Source of the DNA: Prevotella sp. UBA7594
Lineage (GTDB): Bacteria > Bacteroidota > Bacteroidia > Bacteroidales > Bacteroidaceae
Length of the DNA: 30,992 nucleotides
Assembly (NCBI GenBank): GCA_002490315.1
Contig: DLKG01000012.1
Coordinates: 1-30,992, forward strand
Direction: 5' to 3'
Shown one piece after another: positions 9,188 to 16,209 of this stretch (position 1 is the stretch's first letter; the number at the start of each line of letters is the position of its first letter). Position numbers and translations under genes: made by a program. The notes beneath the pieces were generated by a model. That model saw only the letters and a program-made list of their open reading frames with translations, did no database searches and was not told the DNA's origin.

Positions 9188-11185
9188 ATGAAAACCAATA
9201 TAGTTAAGCATATAGCAATGGGACTCGCCGTGGTAGCCGGAATGTCTACAATGTCAAGCTGCTCGCGCGACTTCCTCGACCCGGATCCTCTGTCAATATA
9301 TGAGCCTGGCAAGACATTCTCCACAGAGTCTGGCCTGCAGGCTGCGCTCGCAATGGCCGACCGCTCGCTCTGCAACAACTACACATACTACAACAACAAG
9401 AACCTCTCTTGTCCGATCGCCACGGAGTATATGATGTCCGACCTCATGGTATACGGCAAGACAGACCAGGGCGGCGGCATCTGGGACGATATCAACAAGA
9501 AGCTCACGCCTACCAGTGGTATGCAGGAGAACGACAACAACTACATTATGTTCTACTGGGACCAGGGCTACACAGGCATCAAGTATGCCAACACCGTGCT
9601 GTCTTACATCGACGGTGTGCAGGGACTCTCCGAGGAGAAGAAGAACGAGTATAAGGGTCGTGCTCTGTTCCACCGTGCCTATCGCTACTACAACCTCTGT
9701 TGGCAGTGGGGCGACGTGCCATTGGTGACGAAGATCCTTGAGGTGCCTAAGCAGAACTACAAGTCGACAAAGCGCGATGCCATCCTCCGTATGTGTGTGC
9801 ACGACATGGAGCAGGCTGTAGAGTGGGTTCCGTCGCAGAAGCAGATGTCTACCATCGGTATGGTCAACAAGGAGGCTTGCCGTATGCTCCTCGCCAAGCT
9901 CTATCTGTCTGTAGGCGAGTGGAAGAAGGCTGAGCAGCAGTGCGACGAGCTTATCAACAACTCGGGCCTCGCTCTTATGCAGCAGCCTTTCGGCAGCGCT
10001 GAGGATGCCGAGGGCGGCGAGCCTGAGACATGGAAGATCACACGCAACGTCATCTGGGACCTTCACCGTCCGGTGAACAAGTATCGTTCGGACAACACCG
10101 AGACCATTCTCGCCATGCTCAACATCAGCGACCAGCGCCATGTCGACTATCTCACAATGCGTATCTTCGGTCCGAGCTGGAGCGACGACAAGCGCTTGAA
10201 GACTCCCGACGGCATGAGAGCAGGTATCAACTATGCCCGCAACGACTCTAAGTACCGCAAGGACCACGACCTTCTGCGTGCCTTCGGACGCGGCATCGGT
10301 GTGTTCCGTCCCACAGCATGGTCGCAGCACACCATGTGGGAAGTGAACGGCGTGGAGGACAACGAGGATCTTCGCCACAACTCTAAGGTGGGCAACTGGG
10401 TTCACATGACCGACCTGAAGTATAACAACGAGGGCTCTGAGTACGACGGCAAACCATTCCAACTCTTCGATGAGAACGGGACATGTCTCAGCTCCGACAC
10501 CATCCGCAACTGGTATGACTTCCCTCTCTACAAGATTTACTTCAAGGACGCTTCTGCCGAGCAGAATCTTGGCGCAACACAGTTCAACGGCTGTACGAAG
10601 GGTACTGACGGCACTCTCTATCTCTACCGTCTTGCCGAGGCTTATCTCGTACGTGCCGAAGCCAAACTCTATCAGGGCGATGCCACTGGCGCAGCCGAGG
10701 ATGTGAACACTATACGTAGACGTGCCAACTGCTCACAGCTCTACACTACTGTCAACATTGGCGACATCATGAACGAGCGTGCCCGCGAGCTTTACCTTGA
10801 GGAGTGGCGCAACGTGGAGCTGACACGTGTCAGCTACGACCTCGCACTCAGCGGCAAGCCCGACGAGTGGGGCAACACCTACGACGTGAACACATGGGAC
10901 AAGCAGGAAGGTACAGAGCTTACCGGCGGTAGCTACTGGTATCAGCGTTGCGTGAACTATTCTTACTATAACCAGCCTTACGGACACAACATCAAGAGCG
11001 GTCCTGCAACTCTCAACTACACCATGAACAAGAACAACGTGTTCTGGCCGATACCTGACGGCGCTATCACAGCCAACCGCTATGGCAAGCTCATGCAGAA
11101 CTACGGCTACTCTGGCTACGACCCGTCTGTACAGGAGTGGGACAATTGGGAGGATGCCGTTGCCGATGAGGACAAGACAGAGTAA
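9188..11185 (+). CDS. susD: SusD/RagB-like outer-membrane glycan-binding lipoprotein
   Basis: This 665-residue lipoprotein captures glycans at the cell surface and caps the SusC barrel. The lipobox TMSSC puts the lipidated residue at Cys25, followed by SRDFLDPDPLS, a usual SusD start. The SusD N-terminal region with its TPR-like helices shows RALFHRAYRYYNLCWQWGDVPLV (in part, ~155-178). The RagB/SusD C-terminal domain includes YLYRLAEAYLVRAEA and the closing NNVFWPIPDGAITAN. The length is at the upper end for SusD proteins, which implies extra loops around the binding face. It is the second gene of the susCD unit; a short hairpin and a strong terminator follow within 115 bp. Confidence 0.96.
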   Translation: MKTNIVKHIAMGLAVVAGMSTMSSCSRDFLDPDPLSIYEPGKTFSTESGLQAALAMADRSLCNNYTYYNNKNLSCPIATEYMMSDLMVYGKTDQGGGIWDDINKKLTPTSGMQENDNNYIMFYWDQGYTGIKYANTVLSYIDGVQGLSEEKKNEYKGRALFHRAYRYYNLCWQWGDVPLVTKILEVPKQNYKSTKRDAILRMCVHDMEQAVEWVPSQKQMSTIGMVNKEACRMLLAKLYLSVGEWKKAEQQCDELINNSGLALMQQPFGSAEDAEGGEPETWKITRNVIWDLHRPVNKYRSDNTETILAMLNISDQRHVDYLTMRIFGPSWSDDKRLKTPDGMRAGINYARNDSKYRKDHDLLRAFGRGIGVFRPTAWSQHTMWEVNGVEDNEDLRHNSKVGNWVHMTDLKYNNEGSEYDGKPFQLFDENGTCLSSDTIRNWYDFPLYKIYFKDASAEQNLGATQFNGCTKGTDGTLYLYRLAEAYLVRAEAKLYQGDATGAAEDVNTIRRRANCSQLYTTVNIGDIMNERARELYLEEWRNVELTRVSYDLALSGKPDEWGNTYDVNTWDKQEGTELTGGSYWYQRCVNYSYYNQPYGHNIKSGPATLNYTMNKNNVFWPIPDGAITANRYGKLMQNYGYSGYDPSVQEWDNWEDAVADEDKTE

Positions 11186-11194
11186 GAGCTATTT

Positions 11195-11222
11195 GTAGGA
11201 GGTACGGTCTCCGAACCGTACC
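11195..11222 (+). repeat. Small palindromic hairpin just after susD
   Basis: Perfect 8-bp arms (GGTACGGT, 11201-11208; ACCGTACC, 11215-11222) enclose a 6-nt loop. GTAGGA precedes the stem, and the whole starts 10 nt after the susD stop codon. It resembles other small hairpins in this window and may be a REP-like repeat or a 3'-end stabiliser. Confidence 0.65.
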
Positions 11223-11246
11223 ATGCAAATTTGACACATCAATCAT

Positions 11247-11296
11247 AAAAAATCCGCAACTGGTAGACTTAAACATATACTGGTTGCGGATTTTTT
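11247..11296 (+). terminator. Hairpin terminator of the susCD operon
   Basis: The arms at 11247-11260 and 11283-11296 pair over 14 bp, including an A-tract on the left and six T on the right, around a 22-nt loop. The symmetric A/T tails mean it could also work in reverse. It separates susCD from the separately promoted GH43 gene. Confidence 0.75.
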
Positions 11297-11361
11297 GTTT
11301 GAATGTCTTTACAACTCTTCCAATTTCACGATTAATCCTCTTTTTATCACGATTAGTCTCC

Positions 11362-11390
11362 TTTGTTATATGAGGATTTTAATAACTTTG
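11362..11390 (+). promoter_or_regulatory. Promoter of the double GH43 gene (TTTG-N17-TAACTTTG)
   Basis: A -33-like TTTG (11362-11365) and a -7-like TAACTTTG (11383-11390) are separated by 17 nt, close to the Bacteroidota consensus. The predicted start near 11397 leaves a leader of about 34 nt before the ATG at 11431. It lies downstream of the susCD terminator, so this enzyme gene is transcribed separately. Confidence 0.65.
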
Positions 11391-11430
11391 ACATACCGAT
11401 AAGTAATATAACTTAAAAACCAAACAATAG

Positions 11431-13326
11431 ATGAAAAAAACTATTTTCTCAGTTGCACTTGCAGTACTTTCCATGTGTCATGTGCCTGCACTCGCGCAGC
11501 AGAATCCGATACTCCCCGGCTTCCATGCCGACCCCGAGATTGTGTACAGCAACCTCACCCACCGCTATTATATCTACTCTACGACCGACGGCACACCCGG
11601 TTGGGGCGGCTACACCTACCGTTGCTTCTCGTCTGCCGACCTGAAGGAGTGGCGCGACGAGGGCGACGTGCTCAACGCAAAGAACGGACAGATACCCTGG
11701 GCCAACGGCAACCTCTGGGCGCCTGCCATACAGGAGGTGAAGACAGGAAAGAACCGATACAAGTATTATCTCTACTACAGCGCCAATCCCAAGGCAGGAG
11801 GCGGCAAGCAGATAGGCGTGGCTGTGAGCGACAAGCCTACAGGCCCGTTTGTCGACTTCGGCAAGTCGATTGTCAACACCGCTCCCAAAGGCTGCCGCGG
11901 ACAACAGATTGACGTTGACGTGTTTGTCGACCCGCGCTCGAAGAAACCCTATCTCTACTGGGGCAACGGCTATATGGCTGGTGCCGAACTGCAGAAGAGC
12001 ATGACCGAAATAAAACCGCAGACCTTGAAGGTGCTCACTCCCGAGGGCGGCACACTGAAGGACTACGCCTATCGCGAGGCACCTTACGTGTTCTATCGCA
12101 AGGGAACGTACTATTTCATGTGGTCGGTCGACGACACCGGGTCTGCCAACTACCATGTGGCATACGGCACAGCCAAGTCGCCGCTCGGTCCTATCACCGT
12201 GGCGCGTGAGCCGATAGTGCTGCAGCAAGACCCGTCGAAGAACATCTACGGCACTGCCCACAACTCTGTCATCAACATTCCCGGCACCGACGACTGGTAC
12301 ATCGTCTACCACCGCATCAACCGCCTCTTCATCAATGCCGACGAGAAGCCCGGCATACACCGTGAGGTGTGCATCGACCGACTGGAGTTCAACGCCGACG
12401 GCACTATAAAGCCGGTGCAGCCCACTCATGCCGTGACCAATCGCGACGGTTCGCTCGACCTCATTGCCAACGGCAATCCTCTCTTCCGCAATGTCCACAC
12501 CGCCGACCCTGCTGCCTATGTAGAGGGCGACACACTCTGGCTCTTTGCCGGACACGATGCCGACGACGCTACAGCCACGGGCTACAAGATGACCGACTGG
12601 CTCGCCTTCTCCACCACCGACCTCAAGCACTGGCGTCAACATCCCGTGCCGCTCGACATCAGCGCCTTCAAGTGGGCGACGAGCAAGCAGGCTTTTGCCG
12701 GACACGTGGCGAAGCGCAACGGCAAGTACTACTGGTTTGTGTCGACCAACTGGTGTGGCATAGGCGTTGCCGAGAGCGACAACATTGCCGGACCATACAA
12801 GGACGCGATAGGCAAACCGCTGCTCACCAACAAGGACTGCCGTGGCTCGCGCCATAGCTGGGCGTGCATCGACCCTGCAATATTCATCGACGACGACAAC
12901 ACTCCTTATATCGTATGGGGCAACCGCCAGTGCTACATCGCCCGTCTGAAAGACAACATGACCGAGATTGACGGCGACATCCACCAGATCGACCTCGGCG
13001 ACAAATACACCTTCACCGAGGCTCCGTGGATTCACAAGCGCGGCGGCAAGTACTATCTCACCTATGCCACTGGCTGGCCAGAAAAGATTGCTTACGCCAT
13101 GAGCGACAACATTCTCGGCCCTTGGCAGCCCGTGGGACTGCTCGACGGCATTGCCGGCAACAGCAACACCACCCATCCCGCCATCGTTGAGTTCAAGGGC
13201 AAGTGGCTCTATTTCTCACACAACGGCGGACTGCCCGACGGACATTCCTTCAAGCGCAGCGTAGTGATGAAGCCGCTCGAATACAATGCCGACGGCACAA
13301 TGAAGCTTGTTGAGACAGACAAGTAA
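11431..13326 (+). CDS. Double-domain GH43 glycoside hydrolase (two complete GH43 modules in one chain)
   Basis: The 631-residue secreted enzyme (signal peptide 1-22, ending ALA before QQN) contains two five-bladed GH43 domains. Module 1 (~24-335) has the base in GFHADPEIV (Asp34), the pKa-modulating Asp161 in QIDVDVFVD, the acid Glu217 in REAPYVF, and His277 in GTAHNSV. Module 2 (~345-631) has Asp359 in HTADPAAY, Asp481 in CIDPAIFIDDD, Glu530 in TFTEAPWI and His582 in THPAIV. Both modules keep all three catalytic acids, so both may be active. The family covers alpha-L-arabinofuranosidases, beta-xylosidases and galactosidases; with GH127 next door I favour an arabinose- or xylose-releasing activity. 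A single GH43 module has about 300 residues, so the length fits a duplication or fusion. Confidence 0.93.
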   Translation: MKKTIFSVALAVLSMCHVPALAQQNPILPGFHADPEIVYSNLTHRYYIYSTTDGTPGWGGYTYRCFSSADLKEWRDEGDVLNAKNGQIPWANGNLWAPAIQEVKTGKNRYKYYLYYSANPKAGGGKQIGVAVSDKPTGPFVDFGKSIVNTAPKGCRGQQIDVDVFVDPRSKKPYLYWGNGYMAGAELQKSMTEIKPQTLKVLTPEGGTLKDYAYREAPYVFYRKGTYYFMWSVDDTGSANYHVAYGTAKSPLGPITVAREPIVLQQDPSKNIYGTAHNSVINIPGTDDWYIVYHRINRLFINADEKPGIHREVCIDRLEFNADGTIKPVQPTHAVTNRDGSLDLIANGNPLFRNVHTADPAAYVEGDTLWLFAGHDADDATATGYKMTDWLAFSTTDLKHWRQHPVPLDISAFKWATSKQAFAGHVAKRNGKYYWFVSTNWCGIGVAESDNIAGPYKDAIGKPLLTNKDCRGSRHSWACIDPAIFIDDDNTPYIVWGNRQCYIARLKDNMTEIDGDIHQIDLGDKYTFTEAPWIHKRGGKYYLTYATGWPEKIAYAMSDNILGPWQPVGLLDGIAGNSNTTHPAIVEFKGKWLYFSHNGGLPDGHSFKRSVVMKPLEYNADGTMKLVETDK

Positions 13327-13366
13327 GCCCGTTTTGTTGATGCAAATGACCGATCTTGTTGGTTTC

Positions 13367-13454
13367 TCACGGCTGTGGCGAGCATGAGCCACGGCCGTGG
13401 CTGACGCTTGCCACGGGCGTGACGCGTGCTCACCACGGGCGTGGCACGACGACA
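13367..13454. repeat. Four tandem 22-bp GC-rich repeats
   Basis: Units start at 13367, 13389, 13411 and 13433, an exact 22-bp period. Each begins with a version of YCACGGSYGTG; units 3 and 4 share CCACGGGCGTG exactly. Units 1 and 2 meet in a perfect 16-bp palindrome at 13387-13402. The block is much more GC-rich than the spacer around it. It begins 40 bp after the double GH43 stop codon and ends 109 bp before the GH127 start. Confidence 0.8.
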
Positions 13455-13512
13455 TTCGAGTGAGAATGACATGACATTCCTCCTTGTTAACTTGTCTACT
13501 CGTTTACTGACA

Positions 13513-13529
13513 GCATGTCTAAGACATGC
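13513..13529. repeat. Short palindrome upstream of the GH127 gene
   Basis: GCATGTC and GACATGC form perfect 7-bp arms around a 3-nt spacer, 35 bp before the GH127 start codon. The size and position would suit an operator or an mRNA leader hairpin. Immediately after it, CGAAACTTCAATA (13529-13541) is repeated in front of the heparinase-like gene (16194-16206). Confidence 0.5.
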
Positions 13530-13563
13530 GAAACTTCAATACTTAATTTAAACTTCAAAATAA

Positions 13564-15645
13564 ATGAAATCGTTCATTTTATCTGCCGCTCTCATCGTTG
13601 CCGTTTCATTCCCGGCAGCCGCAAAGACATCCAAGAATGCTACAATAGCCAACGGCTATCCCTATACTCAGGTGCCGTTCACAAGTGTGAAAATAGCCCA
13701 CGATTCGTTCTGGGGCGCACGCCTGAAGGCTGCGCGCGAGGTGACGGTGCCGCTCGCCTTCTCGAAGTGCGAGAGCGAGCACCGCTACAAGAACTTCGAC
13801 ATGGCAGCCTACACGCTGAAGCATCCGGGTCATGCCGGACTGCAGACGCCCGAGTGGGACGTGTCGAAGATTATGGGCTACTCGTTCGACGACACCGATG
13901 TCTACAAGACCATCGAGGGCGCGAGCTACATACTCCAGACCTATCCCGACAACAAGCTCAAGGCTTATATCGACAGTGTGCTCACCGTTGTCGGTGCGGC
14001 ACAGGAGGCCGACGGCTACCTCTACACGGCACGCACCATCAATCCTGAGCATCCCCACCAGTGGTCGGGCGCGAAGCGCTGGACAAAGGAGGAGGACTTG
14101 AGTCATGAGCTGTACAATCTCGGTCACATGGTCGATGCTGCCTGCGCTCATTATCAGGCAACGGGCAGCCATAAATTTCTCGACATCGCCCGCCGCTATG
14201 CCGACTGCGTGTGCCGCGAGGTGGGAGCGGGCAGCGGACAGGCAACTGTCGTGCCGGGCCATCAGATTGCCGAGATGGCTCTTGCGCGTCTCTACACGCT
14301 GACTGGCGAGAAGCGCTATCTCGACGAGGCTAAGTATCTGCTCGACTTCCGTGGCAAGACCCACATACGCCAGGAATACTCGCAGAGCCACAAGCCCATC
14401 CTCGAGCAGACGGAGGCTGTTGGTCATGCCGTGCGTGCGGGATATATGTATTCAGGAATAGCCGACGTGGCTGCCCTCACACACGACTCTGCCTACATAA
14501 AGGTAATCGACCGCATCTGGCAGAACATCTACGGCAAGAAGGTGTATCTCACAGGTGGAGTGGGGGCGCGCCACTGGGGCGAGGCTTTCGGTGCCAACTA
14601 TGAGCTTCCCAACAAGACTGCCTACAACGAGACGTGCGCCGCCATCTCTATGGTATACCTCAACGAGCGCATGTTCCTGCTTCACGGCGAGAGCAAGTAT
14701 ATCGACTGCTTGGAGCGCACATTGTATAATGGTGTGATTTCGGGAATGAGCATGGACGGAGGTCGCTTCTTCTATCCCAACCCGTTGTCGAGCGACGGCA
14801 AGTATGCTTTCAATGCCGACAACACCCTGACGCGCCAGCCGTGGTTTGGCTGTGCCTGCTGCCCGAGCAACCTGAGCCGTTTCATCCCGTCGGTGCCGGG
14901 CTATCTCTATGGCGTGAGAAACAACGACATCTATGTGAACCTCTTTGCCGCCAATACATCAACAATAAGTGTGGACGGCAAGGACGTGGTGCTTGAGCAG
15001 ACCACACAGTATCCTTGGGATGGCGACATACGGATAAAGGTGATGAAGTCGGCTGCGAAGAATGTCAACCTGCTTGTGCGCATACCCGGTTGGGTGCGCA
15101 ACAATGTGTTGCCGAGCGACCTCTATGCCTACAGCGACTCGGAGCATCCTGCCTATGCAGTGACGGTGAACGGCAAGAAGGTTGATGCCGACCTCGTCGC
15201 CAACAAGGGCTATCTGCCGGTGAAGGGCATCAAGCGTGGCGACATCATACGCGTTCATTTCGACATGCCGGTGCGCACGGTTGTCGCCAACAAGAATGTG
15301 AAGGACGACGAGGGACGTGTGGCTGTGGAGCGCGGTCCGATAGTCTACTGCGCTGAGGCTGCCGACAACCAGGGCGAGCCCATTCTGCGTGCTGTGATGA
15401 ACAAGCGTCCGACATTTGCGGTTGCCGACAACTACCGTGTTCAGAACACAGAGACAAAGGGTGCCCAGCCGTTCGCCGTCAAGGCCATCACCACCGAGGC
15501 ACAGATGCTTGAGGAGCAGGCCGACGGCAAGGTGGGCGTGAAGAACCAGAAACTCACCCTCATTCCCTACTACGCATGGAACCATCGCGGAGCGGGCGAG
15601 ATGAACGTGTGGTTTGTGCAGTCGCTGACAATGCTTGACAAGTAG
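13564..15645 (+). CDS. GH127-type beta-L-arabinofuranosidase (DUF1680 family)
   Basis: The 693-residue protein starts with a signal peptide (1-20, ending AAA). It belongs to the DUF1680/GH127 family of (alpha/alpha)6-barrel enzymes that release beta-L-arabinofuranose with a metal-bound cysteine nucleophile. The acid/base candidate is Glu340 in WGEAFGANYELPN. The metal-site residues are Glu356 and Cys358 in NETCAAIS, and Cys432-Cys433 in FGCACCPSN, with Cys432 the expected nucleophile. The 16-residue gap from Glu340 to Glu356 equals the Glu322-Glu338 gap of the characterised Bifidobacterium enzyme HypBA1. Length is normal. It sits between the double GH43 and the heparinase-like gene with its own long leader, and would remove arabinose decorations. 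GH146 is a related alternative, but its members are usually longer. Confidence 0.9.
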   Translation: MKSFILSAALIVAVSFPAAAKTSKNATIANGYPYTQVPFTSVKIAHDSFWGARLKAAREVTVPLAFSKCESEHRYKNFDMAAYTLKHPGHAGLQTPEWDVSKIMGYSFDDTDVYKTIEGASYILQTYPDNKLKAYIDSVLTVVGAAQEADGYLYTARTINPEHPHQWSGAKRWTKEEDLSHELYNLGHMVDAACAHYQATGSHKFLDIARRYADCVCREVGAGSGQATVVPGHQIAEMALARLYTLTGEKRYLDEAKYLLDFRGKTHIRQEYSQSHKPILEQTEAVGHAVRAGYMYSGIADVAALTHDSAYIKVIDRIWQNIYGKKVYLTGGVGARHWGEAFGANYELPNKTAYNETCAAISMVYLNERMFLLHGESKYIDCLERTLYNGVISGMSMDGGRFFYPNPLSSDGKYAFNADNTLTRQPWFGCACCPSNLSRFIPSVPGYLYGVRNNDIYVNLFAANTSTISVDGKDVVLEQTTQYPWDGDIRIKVMKSAAKNVNLLVRIPGWVRNNVLPSDLYAYSDSEHPAYAVTVNGKKVDADLVANKGYLPVKGIKRGDIIRVHFDMPVRTVVANKNVKDDEGRVAVERGPIVYCAEAADNQGEPILRAVMNKRPTFAVADNYRVQNTETKGAQPFAVKAITTEAQMLEEQADGKVGVKNQKLTLIPYYAWNHRGAGEMNVWFVQSLTMLDK

Positions 15646-15700
15646 TTGATTTTTATGTTAAGATAATTATGCACATTTGCTTAACCTTATATATAAATAC

Positions 15701-16126
15701 TCAAGTTTTGGATTTAGATTTTCATTGAAGCGTCCACCGCCTACGGCGAGTGGACTCGGGTCAAAAGAACACTGATAACACCGAGATGCACAGATCGGTC
15801 TTTTTCACGGATTTTGACCCGTGCTGAAATTTGATTTATTGCGCCTACGGCGCCGATTTAAAAGGATTTTGCGAGCAAGCTCGCCTCGGTGTTATATGCC
15901 ATTGCTTGAAGAGAGCACTTCTAATATTATGATGCGGAGCAGGACGCTTTAGCGTCCAAAATCCTTTTATAATCTGCGCCGCAGGCGCATAAAATCCAAA
16001 AGTGTAGGTCTAAGGAAATCAGTGAATGACCAATCTGTGTATCTCGGTGTTATCTGTGTTCCTTAGACCATTTCTCAGTAGCCGAAGGCTCTGAGAACCA
16101 ACTTCGCACTTAAATCCGAAACTTGA
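15701..16126. mobile_element. 426-bp quasi-palindromic MITE-like element
   Basis: Most of the 564-bp spacer between the GH127 and heparinase-like genes is one large imperfect inverted repeat. The ends, 15701-15716 and 16111-16126, are 16-bp inverted repeats with one mismatch. Further in, 15767-15795 pairs with 16033-16061 over 29 bp with two mismatches. Inside that, each half carries the same series of short hairpins, for example GCGCCTACGGCGC opposite GCGCCGCAGGCGC, then AAAAGGATTTTG opposite CAAAATCCTTTT. No ORF or transposase is present. Terminal inverted repeats without coding capacity suggest a non-autonomous mobile element or composite REP structure; I found no clear target-site duplication. 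The rest of the spacer (15646-15700 and 16127-16209) is AT-rich leader without a recognised gene. Confidence 0.7.
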
Positions 16127-16209
16127 ATTCATAATATATTACATACGGCTTTAACTTCTGTAACTTCTTTATTTACTTTAAATTCCACAAATCCGAAACT
16201 TCAATAAAT

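Noticed and set aside
11449..13176. 575-residue minus-strand open frame opposite the double GH43 gene
   Set aside because: It is a mirror of the codon bias of the real gene, with no domain and no promoter or leader in front.
13367..13454. CRISPR array
   Set aside because: The units are contiguous, with no unique spacers between them, and no cas gene is present; it is a simple tandem repeat.
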